DNA of 64,000 bases from Saccharomyces paradoxus (lineage: Eukaryota; Ascomycota; Saccharomycetes; Saccharomycetales; Saccharomycetaceae), in the NCBI RefSeq assembly GCF_002079055.1, contig NC_047490.1, positions 868,001 to 932,000 of the forward strand, written 5' to 3'. Below the pieces are notes generated by a model that saw only the letters and a list, made by a program, of their open reading frames with translations, was not told where the DNA came from and did no database searches. This document shows, one piece after another, positions 1-10,368 of this stretch. The translations under genes and the position numbers were made by a program. Within the stretch, counting starts at the first letter, position 1, and every line of letters begins with the position of its first letter.

Positions 1-482
1 ATCAACCAACCATGCATACGATTGAAGTGTGACTCCTAGAACGCCGATCTCCTATCCTTAAAATTGTTAACACAAAAATTTTTCATTCCTTTGGCGTCTT
101 AATTCGCCTATTGAGATGAGTTTCGTTATTGCTCTTTATTTTGTTCCATTTTATATTACGTCCTGTATCATGTTTAACCTGTTCAACTTATACCTCATGA
201 CTAAAAAAGAAAAACTATTTATGAAAGTTCGTTCATTTCAAGATGCGAGCTTAAAATATATATGCTTGATTTATAAATTCGTGTATAGGAAAAAGACCTT
301 ACCAACGTTGTTGGTTACCGTATATAATTAATACCTTATCTTGAGAATTAAACTATCCTGGTGTTTTAGGGGTTGTTCTCAAATTGTAATTAAAAAATCT
401 TTAGAATTTTTTATTCAATTGTCCTTTTCTATAAATTATTGAGTTTATACATTTCTATATCACCAAGTCAGAAATAGTGTTT
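1..482. other. Intergenic region left of RAD9
   Basis: AT-rich sequence beyond the RAD9 stop codon. In S. cerevisiae the left neighbour is ADR1 on the plus strand. The first plus-strand frame is open from base 1 to a TAG at 37-39, so the last dozen codons of that gene could lie here, but I do not recognise the residues and do not call it. A 71-codon frame at 116-331 has no recognisable features and looks like chance. Confidence 0.5.
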
Positions 483-3400
483 TTATATATCATTATCCGT
501 AACATCATCGTGAAAACCAGTATCCTCGTTAATTATTGTCTGGATTAGCCATTCTTTTGATTCGGTGTGAAATTTATAATCAAGGTTTTTAAATTTCACA
601 GTTACTTGACTTCTCAATTTTTCAAGAAGCCTCATCTGGGATTTACCGTTATTTTCGTTAACATATATGAGAAACTTCAATTTTTGATCAGACAATGCTG
701 ATCCTATTCTGGGCACTAAAGAGCCTAAAGTATTTAATAATGGTTCCGTATTATCCACATCGATATTGGGCAAATCAATTGTAAGCATTCTACCTGCGCT
801 CAAACAAGCAAAAGCGAATTTGACAAAACTGTCCAATTCAGATCTACCCCATATAATAACAATGTAGTCATGTAGCAGTTTTCTCACTCCGCATATCTGA
901 TCTCTTAAATTAGATCCCCGTAAGAATTCTGTATAAAATGAGAAAATGTTGTTAGATTTGATAATTCCTCCCTTTGATTGGTAATCTGACGATAACCGGA
1001 AACTCTCACCCGAAGGTAATAAGTACTGGTATATCAAGTATGGCATTATTCTTTTCTTTTCAATGCATGCACTTATAAATTTCCAATGTAGTGTAGGCCA
1101 CCCCAACGCCAAAGTTTCTAAGTACTTTAAGCTTCTTAAATGTCGTTTCGTGATCAGGCAAGCGAACCTGTAATCGGTAAATAAGGAATGAGGTTTCCAG
1201 ATTAGTTTCATGATTGATTCCCGAATATTCTCTAAATTCCCTTTATTAATTAGAGGCTTAGCTGGTGGATGAGTGAAATTAAATAGAGTGGAAAATCCAG
1301 ACTCAATCACAGTACCGCCTTGCGATTCAATGATCTGACGCAGTTCATCCCTATTTTCAAATAAGCTTGTCAAAACAAAAATACATTTATCAAATACATT
1401 CCCCTTTCTGATTTCTCCGGAAGAAAAAAGTAAGCCTGGAACTCCCACATACTCTGATAATGAGTCCTTCGTATCCTTTTTAATAATTTCCTTCTTTTCG
1501 GAGCTCGATTCCAGCTCGTTATTATGCACACTAGTATGGGCGTTCATCCCTTTTTCATCATCAGTGAGTTTCTTCGGAGACAGAACGTTGGTCATTGACT
1601 TCCTTCCTCTAATGGGATGCCTCAAGTACCTGTATGCGTCGCCTTTAGTTTTTTCATTATCTTCCAATATTATTTTTGCCCTTTTGGCCCACTCGCTTAG
1701 GTCAAGGCTAATGGAGCTCAGAGCTTTGATTATGGTTCTTTTCCCCAACGATCCGCTTGAATTTTTCTTTTTCAAATGAACCGTATCATATCCTCGAATA
1801 CACCTTATTGTATTGGGATCATGGCTACGACATTCTAGACCAACCACTACGTACTCATTTCCATCAGAGGTAACTGCGTCCCCTACCCTGATGTCCAAAT
1901 AGTAGATGTCCTCGCCTTTGGTTAGTGACCTTCCTGTTTCAAAATAAATCCAACAACCATCTTGATTAGTGTCAACTTCCAGTAGAATACCTGGATAAAA
2001 TTTGTAATTCCACGAATACTGACACCATACAGCATTTCCAAAAATTATGTTCTCCTTCGATAAGAAACTATTATCTTCCGTTTTAATGCTTTCAGGAAAC
2101 ACGTAAGACTGCTCTTTAGAACCCTTGTCAGATCCTGTATCCCCTGTTTGTATGGAGATGCTGCAAGACGCTTCCCTTTTGATGGGAGCAGTATCAAAAT
2201 TTGAGCTTCTTTTGAAGCGTTTTGTGGGCGATGCCTTAGCGCTTCTGTTCTCCTCATCCTCACCAATTTCTATTGTATCCTTTTGACGCCGCTTTATCGT
2301 TCTTCGGTTCCGAATGATCTCTTGTGACTCACTTGGAAACAACTGCATGAGATTTTTCTGAAGTTCAGAGTTCTTTCCCTTACCTTCCTGTTTAGTCGAA
2401 ACCACATCCGAAGATTCTGTGCCGCCTGGTTCATCTGAGTTGTATTCTGCGTTATCAGGATGAATTTGAAGTGACTCTGCCTTGCTTTTTCTTGTCTCTA
2501 TCAGAGTTACTTCCTCGTTTATCACCTCTTTTGGAGAAGCATCAAAATCTTGTTGCTCTTCAACTTCAGGTAACTCTTGAGTTAGTTCAATCTCGCTCAT
2601 AATTGTACTCTCCTTTTTTGTATCAAGCTCATTTTGGGACATGCGTTCTGTTTCATCACTTCCTAAATCAGATCTTTGCTTTCCTGAGAGTTGTAGGTAT
2701 ATTTTATCGGTTATTTCCTTTTGCCCATTAAAATCGGATGAACCAGCTATGATAATGTCATCCTCGATACCTGCATTTGAAGAATGTTGAATATCATTCG
2801 AGAAGACATTGTTTATTTCTTCTTCTTTCTCATGCACATTAAATGCGTCCTTTTCCTTCGGAATAGGCGAAGAATTCGAGGGCTTTGACATCGTATTCTT
2901 AGATGGCGAACTAGTCTCAGGAACCTCTAATATGGGCTCAAAGTTGATTCGAGAAAGATTAACAGGAGTTTCTAAGGTCGCATTCAGAGCATTTTGTTCA
3001 GGAGAATTGATTATCTGGGTTTTTATTTCCTCTGTTTGACTAGTAGACTGAAATTCAGGTCCTCTTTGAGCAGATATGCCCTGTGAAAGTGATGAAACGA
3101 TTATTTGTGTCTCCAATTCATTATTTGCTTCAGTATTGTAACTTTTAGATAAGGGTTGTGTATCAATTGAAACACTATCTGGGGGCATTTCTTGTGTTCT
3201 CGGATTATTGACTACTTGCGTGGATCTATTGCTATTATTCTCCGTTTTGTCTTTGGAATATCGGAACACCCACCTCTTGGATGGTGCCCCATTGCTTGCG
3301 CTCTCAATGGAGGGCATTTCTTCCTCTTCATTGTTGCGTGAGGGAGTGCCAGACGCAGCACTTTTCTCAAAATCGATATATGAGTTGTTCACGTCGTTTT

Positions 3401-4391
3401 CTCGACTCGAAAAGTTCAGATTCTTGTCTATTTCGTTAATCTCCTCCGATTCATTACTTTGAATTATTTGATTATTTCGTACTCTGATATTATCTTTTGA
3501 ACAGTCCTCACCTTTCTTTTTCATTGCATTTTCTTCCTCGGTGGCCTTTGTGTCATCTTCGTTATTGCCAAAAACTTTGTTTACATTTCTTATGGTCCAG
3601 TCATTCTCGGTAATTACGTTCTTGTCATAAGAACTTATTGAATTAGGTGATCCTGTTGATGTCGTAATTTCAGTTTTTTGAACCCCTCTATCTCGCGCCC
3701 CTCCACTTTGAATTAGATCGTCTTTATATCTTTTGGGTGTAACGACTCCTTCAAGTGCACCGTCATAATTATCAACAGAATGTTCAGCCATCTGTACAAA
3801 AGTGGCATCCGCTTCTGTAACTTCTAATGACGTATTATTCTCTCCATCATTTTGCTCTCTATAAAAATAAAACTCAGTATTTGACTTCAACTTTTTGAAA
3901 GTTTGTTGTTCCGATGAATTAGTAGTAGTGTGCAAATTCAACTTTTTTCTCGACATCAAAGGCGTATCTTCCAGATCAGAGCTTTGGTATTTGGTCAAGA
4001 GATTTTCTTTGCCGGGGGTTCGATTACTTTTGAAAAAGTTGGCAATCCGGTCAAGATCAGGAGTTCTTTCGTTGTGTGATATGTTAGTATTCGGTCGACC
4101 ATTATCTCCTACCTCAATACTTAACTCATCATCATGTTGTGGACTTTCGTCGAGTAAACCCAAAGATTTTTGGAATATGTCACTTGTATTCATAAATTTA
4201 ACAGGGTTTGGATTTGATTTGGGACTTCCGTCGACTATGTTCGTGACATTAGCCTTGTTTTCCAACGCATCAACAGGAACGTTTGTTTCGTTCATGTCGC
4301 TATCTGTTGAGGGAGAATGTGGAGCTCCCGTTGAAACACTTTGGATAACTCGATCTGGGGAGCTTTTCCATTGAACCAACTGACCTGACAT
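483..4391 (-). CDS. RAD9: DNA-damage checkpoint adaptor Rad9
   Basis: Rad9 is the 53BP1-like nuclear adaptor that Mec1/Tel1 phosphorylate after DNA damage and that docks and activates Rad53 and Chk1. The 1302-residue protein has a long Ser/Asn/Glu-rich N-terminal half with an SQ/TQ cluster at about residues 390-460 (repeated TQ/SQ pairs). A Tudor-like domain follows at about 780-880 (WCQYSWNYKFYPG and CWIYFETGRSLT). A tandem BRCT region runs from about 985 to the end. The start ATG (4389-4391) opens MSGQLVQWKSSPDR, which I recognise from the yeast protein. S. cerevisiae Rad9 is 1309 residues in my memory, and this one stops right after DNDI, seemingly losing a short C-terminal tail. Divergence from S. 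cerevisiae is highest in the linker regions, as expected for this fast-evolving protein. Confidence 0.97.
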   Translation of the reverse strand: MSGQLVQWKSSPDRVIQSVSTGAPHSPSTDSDMNETNVPVDALENKANVTNIVDGSPKSNPNPVKFMNTSDIFQKSLGLLDESPQHDDELSIEVGDNGRPNTNISHNERTPDLDRIANFFKSNRTPGKENLLTKYQSSDLEDTPLMSRKKLNLHTTTNSSEQQTFKKLKSNTEFYFYREQNDGENNTSLEVTEADATFVQMAEHSVDNYDGALEGVVTPKRYKDDLIQSGGARDRGVQKTEITTSTGSPNSISSYDKNVITENDWTIRNVNKVFGNNEDDTKATEEENAMKKKGEDCSKDNIRVRNNQIIQSNESEEINEIDKNLNFSSRENDVNNSYIDFEKSAASGTPSRNNEEEEMPSIESASNGAPSKRWVFRYSKDKTENNSNRSTQVVNNPRTQEMPPDSVSIDTQPLSKSYNTEANNELETQIIVSSLSQGISAQRGPEFQSTSQTEEIKTQIINSPEQNALNATLETPVNLSRINFEPILEVPETSSPSKNTMSKPSNSSPIPKEKDAFNVHEKEEEINNVFSNDIQHSSNAGIEDDIIIAGSSDFNGQKEITDKIYLQLSGKQRSDLGSDETERMSQNELDTKKESTIMSEIELTQELPEVEEQQDFDASPKEVINEEVTLIETRKSKAESLQIHPDNAEYNSDEPGGTESSDVVSTKQEGKGKNSELQKNLMQLFPSESQEIIRNRRTIKRRQKDTIEIGEDEENRSAKASPTKRFKRSSNFDTAPIKREASCSISIQTGDTGSDKGSKEQSYVFPESIKTEDNSFLSKENIIFGNAVWCQYSWNYKFYPGILLEVDTNQDGCWIYFETGRSLTKGEDIYYLDIRVGDAVTSDGNEYVVVGLECRSHDPNTIRCIRGYDTVHLKKKNSSGSLGKRTIIKALSSISLDLSEWAKRAKIILEDNEKTKGDAYRYLRHPIRGRKSMTNVLSPKKLTDDEKGMNAHTSVHNNELESSSEKKEIIKKDTKDSLSEYVGVPGLLFSSGEIRKGNVFDKCIFVLTSLFENRDELRQIIESQGGTVIESGFSTLFNFTHPPAKPLINKGNLENIRESIMKLIWKPHSLFTDYRFACLITKRHLRSLKYLETLALGWPTLHWKFISACIEKKRIMPYLIYQYLLPSGESFRLSSDYQSKGGIIKSNNIFSFYTEFLRGSNLRDQICGVRKLLHDYIVIIWGRSELDSFVKFAFACLSAGRMLTIDLPNIDVDNTEPLLNTLGSLVPRIGSALSDQKLKFLIYVNENNGKSQMRLLEKLRSQVTVKFKNLDYKFHTESKEWLIQTIINEDTGFHDDVTDNDI

Positions 4392-4701
4392 AGCCCGAAC
4401 GTTGATGATTTACTCAATATGCTCACTTCTACTGCTTTTTCTATCTTGCTTAATTCACATTGCTCATCGTTGTAAACATCTACGAATAAAAATCCTCGCG
4501 TATATAAACCGGAACAGGAATACTCACTGAAAATTTAAAGCCGTACCAGTATTTGGAAAGACACAAGATCATATAAATGGCACATCGAGAAAATATACTA
4601 CAGAATAATATAAGTTTTTTTACATCCATAGCAGTGCACTCTAAAAAGCAATCGATTTTTTATTTCCTATGTATCTAATTTTAACAAGGCTATAAATTTA
4701 T
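4392..4701. other. RAD9 promoter / SPR28 3' region
   Basis: Tandem minus-strand gap. It should hold the RAD9 promoter (right after base 4391) and the SPR28 transcript end near 4640-4700. A TATA-like tatataaa lies near 4500. I see no tRNA, no repeat and no convincing ORF. Confidence 0.5.
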
Positions 4702-5952
4702 TTAGACCTTATTTTTATCAGGACTTGCCAGCATTTTTTCCAGCAAATCAATCTTCCTCTGATAATCTTCAATAATCCTGTTCTTTTCGTCTATTTCTTT
4801 GTGTATTTGGTAGGAACTTTCATCATTCGTATCTAAATTCCCAAGTGTTCTACTTGAACTATTTCTTCTGGTGGAAACGTTGCTGATACTTCCTCTGGAG
4901 CTTTCGTCGATGAAACTATAATTCGGAATATCATAGTTGATTTTCTTATCGGTTAACACTTTGGCTCTGTAATTTTCATACAAGACATTGTTTGTCACAT
5001 CTTTTAATTCCTGAAGGTGTGAACCTAACAGTATTGCCTTTAAAAATATAAAATCCGAGGTGTTCTGGTCCTCGACAACCAAACTACCCCATTCATATAC
5101 CCTGATATGCTCAACACTATTTTCCGAATTTGTGCGGAAAGTTTTGCTGCAAACAATGGCAAATGGTGATATGTCTTTGATTTTCGTGTCATGACAGTAC
5201 TTAGATTTTGCTGAACTGGAATCGATATCCATATCATAGAGAGCCAATGTTTCACCTAAATTGTCATTTTTAAAATCAAAAACACGTATATTGTTCTCTA
5301 GAATTTCTTGGCGTACAATGGTTTTGTGTAAATTTAATTCGGTTTCCGTAAGACCATCGGCTTTTGAAATAATGGGAATTAAATTAACTTTATCGCAAAT
5401 CGTTTTCATTAACTCAATATCAAATTTCTTGACTCCTCTAGGAGTACTCTTAAGAAAATATAAACAAACATGGGGCCTACCATCGGTGTCCTTTGTGTTT
5501 CTCTTTATTCTAACCTCTTCCTTTAAAACGTTCGCAAACTGTTGGTCTAAGTAATTTTTTATGACAACAGAGCTTTGCGAATTGTCGATGTTATCGCCGC
5601 AGCCTGGAAATGATATGATATCTAATGTAACAGGTACCCCTAGTTCATCGTTTAAATAAACTCTTCTGGTAACAAGTTTTAGCCCAGGGCTCAAATGGGC
5701 TGTTTTATATCCAGGATCTATATCCTCAATGGCGTTTCCTTTTTCTAAGGTTACGTTATTTATTACTTCATCATTGTTATCATCAGAAAGTGATATATCC
5801 TGACCGCATAGATTGTTTAAAAATGTTGATTTACCACTGCCTTTTTCTCCAAGTAGTAAAATTGACAACTGCAATCCCTTCTTGTAACCTTTGCGACGCC
5901 TTAATTCATCTCTATTGGGAGTATGATGTTCAAGGGCTGAATTATCTTTCAT
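4702..5952 (-). CDS. SPR28: Sporulation-specific septin Spr28
   Basis: Septin-family GTPase made during sporulation. It assembles with other septins at the prospore membrane. The 416-residue protein carries a P-loop GEKGSGKST at about residues 34-42, a septin switch-like DIISFPGCGDN near 110-120, and a SKADG motif (the septin AKAD-type guanine-specificity motif) near 197. A C-terminal coiled coil (IIEDYQRKIDLLEKML) is present, as in most septins. S. cerevisiae Spr28 is about 423 residues from memory, so the length is close. The gene reads in the same direction as its neighbours RAD9 and MFB1. A middle-sporulation element lies about 105 bases upstream of the ATG and fits meiotic induction by Ndt80. 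Confidence 0.95.
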   Translation of the reverse strand: MKDNSALEHHTPNRDELRRRKGYKKGLQLSILLLGEKGSGKSTFLNNLCGQDISLSDDNNDEVINNVTLEKGNAIEDIDPGYKTAHLSPGLKLVTRRVYLNDELGVPVTLDIISFPGCGDNIDNSQSSVVIKNYLDQQFANVLKEEVRIKRNTKDTDGRPHVCLYFLKSTPRGVKKFDIELMKTICDKVNLIPIISKADGLTETELNLHKTIVRQEILENNIRVFDFKNDNLGETLALYDMDIDSSSAKSKYCHDTKIKDISPFAIVCSKTFRTNSENSVEHIRVYEWGSLVVEDQNTSDFIFLKAILLGSHLQELKDVTNNVLYENYRAKVLTDKKINYDIPNYSFIDESSRGSISNVSTRRNSSSRTLGNLDTNDESSYQIHKEIDEKNRIIEDYQRKIDLLEKMLASPDKNKV

Positions 5953-6339
5953 TGAGAATGGTTTGATTATTAGTCGTCTTTATATATGTAGAATAGCTCT
6001 TTATTTTGTATTGATTTATCAAAATTGCTTTTATTTACTTTTCTTATGGGAACGACACAAAATGTAGACGCATGTCTTTTTTTTGAAGTTTTCAGTATGA
6101 TCGATCAATTTAGCGGACAATAAAAAATAATTCTATCAACGTTAAAATCATGAAAATGGGAACGAAATCTCTAAAGGCAACCGCAAATTATCGTATTATT
6201 GATAGAATATAAACGTTTATTTATTTATATATGTACATTTGTGCCTAGGATAGCACCATGCTTGCATAAAGCCGTTCTAACTTTCGCTGTTAATTCATAG
6301 AAAATGGTTGGGAGCAATGTAAATTTGGGGTGCTTTCCA
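5953..6339. other. SPR28 promoter and MFB1 3' region
   Basis: A tandem minus-strand gap. It contains a TATA-like tatatat near 5980, the MSE at 6054-6063, and an AT-rich stretch at 6180-6235 that probably serves MFB1 3'-end formation. No gene seen. Confidence 0.5.
6054..6063 (+). promoter_or_regulatory. Middle sporulation element (Ndt80-type) upstream of SPR28
   Basis: The bases GACACAAAAT match the MSE consensus NCRCAAAW bound by Ndt80. The site sits about 100 bases upstream of the SPR28 start codon, in the usual range for middle-sporulation genes. The match is short, so the call rests mostly on position and on the known sporulation-specific expression of the gene. Confidence 0.5.
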
Positions 6340-7737
6340 TTATATATCAGAATTAGTATTAGCATCAAGCTGTCTGATAACATAATCATTCGTGTTCGAA
6401 TTACTGGGAATTTCCAAATCGATTTTCCGATAGGATATCTTATTACCGTTTGTAACAACGGCCTTTAATTTGCTTCTTTGATGAGGTTTGGATGATTCTA
6501 TTACTGGGGAAGTGTGGCTTCTTTGAAATCTGTTTTCATCATTTTTCTCTGTTACTCTTTTACAGTTCGGGCTATTTTCTTTCATTATTAATTGTTCATA
6601 ATTTGCTATCTTTCTACTGTTGACTCTTTTAATTGACAGAGGATTACCTGTTTCACTCGTATAATCGGGACAATGCCTTTCAATTTCCTCTAAATAACCT
6701 CTTGAGACGCTCCTTCTACCAACTTTCGGTAGTACTTCAGAAGGAGGACTTATGATTTTTCTGAAATCTTCGTCGTTAACACTTAACGAACTGGGTAATT
6801 TCATCCTTGGATTATCTTTTTTCTTGGTTTTTAATGGCCTGCTATCTCTAAATATTAATTTTTCAAAAAGTTCGGCCTTATCTTTGACTTTACTAGATTT
6901 TCTCAACCTTGTGATTGAGTCAGACGATTCGGTAGATGTAGGCGTCACCTCTTTGTAGTCAGGATCTCGTGGCCTAGTGAAATCAGTTGTAATATTATTC
7001 CAATCATCGTCCAGTAGTTTGGGAGAGGAACTTGAAAATACTGAATTTGTTGAGCTTCTAGAATAGTTAGAAAATGTTGGGGATGGGGTGAGGGGCGGCT
7101 TTTTGAGTAAATCTTCCTCAAAGGTTGTATTTTTCTCTAACTCATGAAGAGAATGTATTTCATCATAGTTCTCCTCTATGTATGTGTCATCCGAATCTGC
7201 CGAATGCGTCCTAAATGCCTTATCATTTAGCTCGATAAACTGATTCATTCCTTGAAGTATTGCCGTATGAGCGATTTGTTCCCTTGATATTTCCGTGCGT
7301 TCGCTCAAATGCATATTTAAATCTTTCACAGAGGCATTTTCTTTGCTCTCGACCTCATTCGGTCCGTGACTTATTGACTTTCTAGCCGTATCCACAACAC
7401 CTAGTTTATATTTTCGCTGAACATTCCGTAATGATGCAACTAGGGAAATGTTGTGATTATTCAAGGTTCGCATTGCCTTTCTATTGAGGTTCAAAACATC
7501 AAAGATATCAACAAGGACATTTTTGGTCCACCACATATTCCCGTTTGAACCAATCACAGCATTTCTGTAAACAATGTTTTCATTTGCCAGCATCCTCAGC
7601 AAGGTGCAAGTTTTCCCTATGCTTTGTAAATCATTCATATCCAGGTGAGACAATATTCGGAATAATAGGTTTAACGGTAAGTTTGTCAGAGACTTCTCCT
7701 CCAGCGGCGTCTGTACATTATGAGTGAATGAAGACAT
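6340..7737 (-). CDS. MFB1: Mitochondria-associated F-box protein Mfb1
   Basis: F-box protein at the mitochondrial surface that helps keep mitochondrial shape and inheritance. The F-box is at about residues 14-60 (LTNLPLNLLFRILSHLD...). The rest is Ser/Asn-rich with no other domain I recognise. The length of 465 residues equals my memory of the S. cerevisiae protein, and the start ATG is at 7735-7737. It is the whole-genome-duplication partner of UCC1 (YLR224W). GTB1 is transcribed divergently from the shared 477-base gap. Confidence 0.95.
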   Translation of the reverse strand: MSSFTHNVQTPLEEKSLTNLPLNLLFRILSHLDMNDLQSIGKTCTLLRMLANENIVYRNAVIGSNGNMWWTKNVLVDIFDVLNLNRKAMRTLNNHNISLVASLRNVQRKYKLGVVDTARKSISHGPNEVESKENASVKDLNMHLSERTEISREQIAHTAILQGMNQFIELNDKAFRTHSADSDDTYIEENYDEIHSLHELEKNTTFEEDLLKKPPLTPSPTFSNYSRSSTNSVFSSSSPKLLDDDWNNITTDFTRPRDPDYKEVTPTSTESSDSITRLRKSSKVKDKAELFEKLIFRDSRPLKTKKKDNPRMKLPSSLSVNDEDFRKIISPPSEVLPKVGRRSVSRGYLEEIERHCPDYTSETGNPLSIKRVNSRKIANYEQLIMKENSPNCKRVTEKNDENRFQRSHTSPVIESSKPHQRSKLKAVVTNGNKISYRKIDLEIPSNSNTNDYVIRQLDANTNSDI

Positions 7738-8214
7738 CTATGTGGTAGAAAGAATAAAACTGATTATAGAACAACAATGAATTTCACTTGTGGAATTTGG
7801 CTGATTTTTCTGCTATTCTGTATGAGGTATTTGGCAAGTAGTGACAGAGACTCCTTGGTTATTCGAAAGCTTTCTTTTGTTTATAGCAAGGTATACAAAT
7901 TTTCTTTCTCTATTTTGTGAGCAAGTTTGCAAATGTTGTTAGTTGTTTCCCAACCGGTTGAATAATTTTGGCAGGTGTGTCAACGTTTTTAGTCCTTATG
8001 AAGACATCAGCTGGAATAAAGATAAACACAGTTGTTTGGGTCAAAACAAAACGGGTATCACCAATGCCTTTTTTTACATTCTTACCCGGCCGTAAAATGA
8101 ATAATAGTAATATATGGAGACGGTGTTGAAAGACATTGCAATAGAAGCGGAGGATTCTTCACTGCATATAAGAAGCACAAAGGCGCATTTGCTAGCTTGC
8201 CAACAAGATTTGCT
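7738..8214. promoter_or_regulatory. Divergent MFB1/GTB1 promoter region
   Basis: A shared upstream region between divergent genes. The clearest element is TTACCCGG at 8082-8089, a perfect core for the general regulatory factor Reb1, about 130 bases upstream of the GTB1 start. Such sites usually mark a nucleosome-free region. No additional gene is seen. Confidence 0.55.
8082..8089 (+). promoter_or_regulatory. Reb1-type site upstream of GTB1
   Basis: TTACCCGG matches the Reb1 consensus TTACCCG. It lies about 126 bases upstream of the GTB1 ATG, a typical spacing for a Reb1-organised yeast promoter. Confidence 0.55.
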
Positions 8215-10323
8215 ATGGTGAGTGTGTTATCTTTATTTTTGCTAATAATTGAGCAATCGCCTCTTGTAGTGTCATCGCAACTAATCCAAGGGCATGTAGT
8301 AGGTGTTCCCAGGGAGAGACAGCATTTGTATGACTCAAATGAACCAGATTTGACCAAGTGGCACTGTCTGAACCACGAAGATATTGTACTGGATTTAAGC
8401 CAGATCAATGATGGGGTTTGTGATTGTCCTGATGGTTCAGATGAGCCCGGCACAGCCGCCTGCGAGGAAGATATATTTAAAAGCGTTGCAGAACGAACGG
8501 GAAAAGTAAATAAGTACTTTTATTGTGATAACAAGGACTTTATTCCGAGATATGTACGAAAGTCGGAAGTCGCAGATGGTATTTGTGATTGCTGTGACTG
8601 TTCTGATGAACTACTTTCTGAATATAAGCTCTTTGATGTCGGATCTAACTGTTCTCAATTAAAAAATGAATTTGATATTATGGCCTCTACAGAGCTGTTA
8701 AGCTATCGGGAAGGTAAAAAGGCTCTGGATGCGCTAGAAAAAAAATATGGTATAAAGGAAGATGGCATGGCCCACAATAGTTGCATAAATGAAGATAGGG
8801 AAAAGGTTTCTAACGAGATAAAAGTACTCTCCGACAGGCTTGCAAAAGATCGAATCAAAGTAGAACAATCGAGGGGCGATTACTTCAATCAATTAACCCA
8901 GGACCCCATTTTGTATCGGTTCGAACAATTGAATAGTGCTCGTTTGGGGTCGGACATTCTGGCTTCGTTCACCATGGTCTCAAGAGTGAGTAAAGGTTAT
9001 CAGGATATACTCAGGATTTTAAGCGATTTATCAGAGGCCTACACACCCTCCCTGAATGATAAAGTTGTCAATGATAATATTAAAAAATTCAGAAAAGTTA
9101 GGAGACGGGCTGAAAAGGCCAAAATTACTGCCGATAGCAAAATTGATGGCGACCAGGCAGAAAATCTCTTTTCATACTTTACGGAAGAAGTACCTCAAAT
9201 CTTTTTGAAAAGAGAATCTGAGTACTCGTTAAGGTATGTTATAGGCAAATCTAATTTTGTTCAAGCGCTAGTGGAGGGTAAAATTAACTATACCAATGAT
9301 ATCCTAGAATACATTAAAGAATTTCGATCGATTATGGATGATATCTCCCAGAATTACAATGTCAACTTTCAAGATGCAGGGGTCAAAAGTGCTGCCGATT
9401 CGTATAACAATTATTTGGGTGAATACGGCGAGCGGATTGAATTAGGACCAATCCATCCGTCAGAGAGCCTTTTGGAATCGTTGAACGCAGTAACAACGTT
9501 TGTTAATGAAAATGCGCCAAAGGTATTGCCACCAGACGCCAGTGAACCGGAACAAGATACGAACGATTATCTTATTGGTACTTTTGAAGGTCTGCGTAAT
9601 AAGCTTAAAGAGATTCTATCTAAACTAAACTTGTTTTCATCTAGGAGAGACTTGGTCTCATTAGAAAAGAGATTTCGCTCTTATGAAAGTCAAGTCAATC
9701 TCCTGGAGAATGAATTAAAGCTTAAGATGGCCTATAAGAAAATATTAGATGATACTCAAAATGAAGGAAATGGCACTACTGCAGGAAATTTGCCTGAGCT
9801 TTTAGAACGAATGGGATCTCAATCTTACTGTCTCGAAGACATACTGGATAACTATTCGTACGCTATATGCTTCGAACATCCAATGGTTGAAGGTGCTATA
9901 TATCAATCTGAAGATAAGGTCGGCGGCAAAAAAGTTTTGATCGGCCATTTTAAAACATCAGGTTTTAATGTAGACTTAAACATGGAAAAATACGTAGAAC
10001 ATTTAAAGGCCATGTATGATGAGAAGAGCGATTTGATCTCAAACTTAGCAGCTATACAAGAAGATGATGACAAGACGCAACGCTACATATTCGGGAACTT
10101 AAACGAACTGAATAGTGGTCTGGTATTAGAATACGAAGATGGAGACCAGTGCTGGAATGGTCCGCGTAGATCGGCTACGGTATTTGTTCGCTGCAGTGAC
10201 ACGTTCAAAATTCGGAGTGTACATGAAGTGACTAAGTGCAGCTACATTTTTGATGTCACTGGACCTCTGGGCTGCAACAAGACTTTCGAATACGAGCCCC
10301 CTAAGTTCAACTTAGTTGAGTAA
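8215..10323 (+). CDS. GTB1: Glucosidase II beta subunit Gtb1
   Basis: Regulatory subunit of ER glucosidase II, which trims glucose from N-linked glycans together with the catalytic subunit Rot2. The ATG at 8215 gives 702 residues, the S. cerevisiae length; six more codons upstream lack an ATG. The protein begins with a hydrophobic signal peptide ([14 protein letters not shown]). Two cysteine-rich LDL-receptor-A-like modules follow at about residues 47-83 and 100-132, with the acidic [10 protein letters not shown] and CDCCDCSDE motifs. A long helical middle leads to a C-terminal MRH (mannose-6-phosphate-receptor-like) lectin domain at about 537-687 with conserved cysteines. After the stop, the same frame stays open for 79 more codons, which is unusual (see findings). 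Confidence 0.96.
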   Translation: MVSVLSLFLLIIEQSPLVVSSQLIQGHVVGVPRERQHLYDSNEPDLTKWHCLNHEDIVLDLSQINDGVCDCPDGSDEPGTAACEEDIFKSVAERTGKVNKYFYCDNKDFIPRYVRKSEVADGICDCCDCSDELLSEYKLFDVGSNCSQLKNEFDIMASTELLSYREGKKALDALEKKYGIKEDGMAHNSCINEDREKVSNEIKVLSDRLAKDRIKVEQSRGDYFNQLTQDPILYRFEQLNSARLGSDILASFTMVSRVSKGYQDILRILSDLSEAYTPSLNDKVVNDNIKKFRKVRRRAEKAKITADSKIDGDQAENLFSYFTEEVPQIFLKRESEYSLRYVIGKSNFVQALVEGKINYTNDILEYIKEFRSIMDDISQNYNVNFQDAGVKSAADSYNNYLGEYGERIELGPIHPSESLLESLNAVTTFVNENAPKVLPPDASEPEQDTNDYLIGTFEGLRNKLKEILSKLNLFSSRRDLVSLEKRFRSYESQVNLLENELKLKMAYKKILDDTQNEGNGTTAGNLPELLERMGSQSYCLEDILDNYSYAICFEHPMVEGAIYQSEDKVGGKKVLIGHFKTSGFNVDLNMEKYVEHLKAMYDEKSDLISNLAAIQEDDDKTQRYIFGNLNELNSGLVLEYEDGDQCWNGPRRSATVFVRCSDTFKIRSVHEVTKCSYIFDVTGPLGCNKTFEYEPPKFNLVE

Positions 10324-10368
10324 CTGGAAAAGAGTAGATACACTTTTTTAGTGAGTAAACAACTGGGA

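Noticed and set aside
3895-4374. 159-codon plus-strand frame antisense to RAD9
   Set aside because: Shadow of the RAD9 coding strand with no recognisable product.
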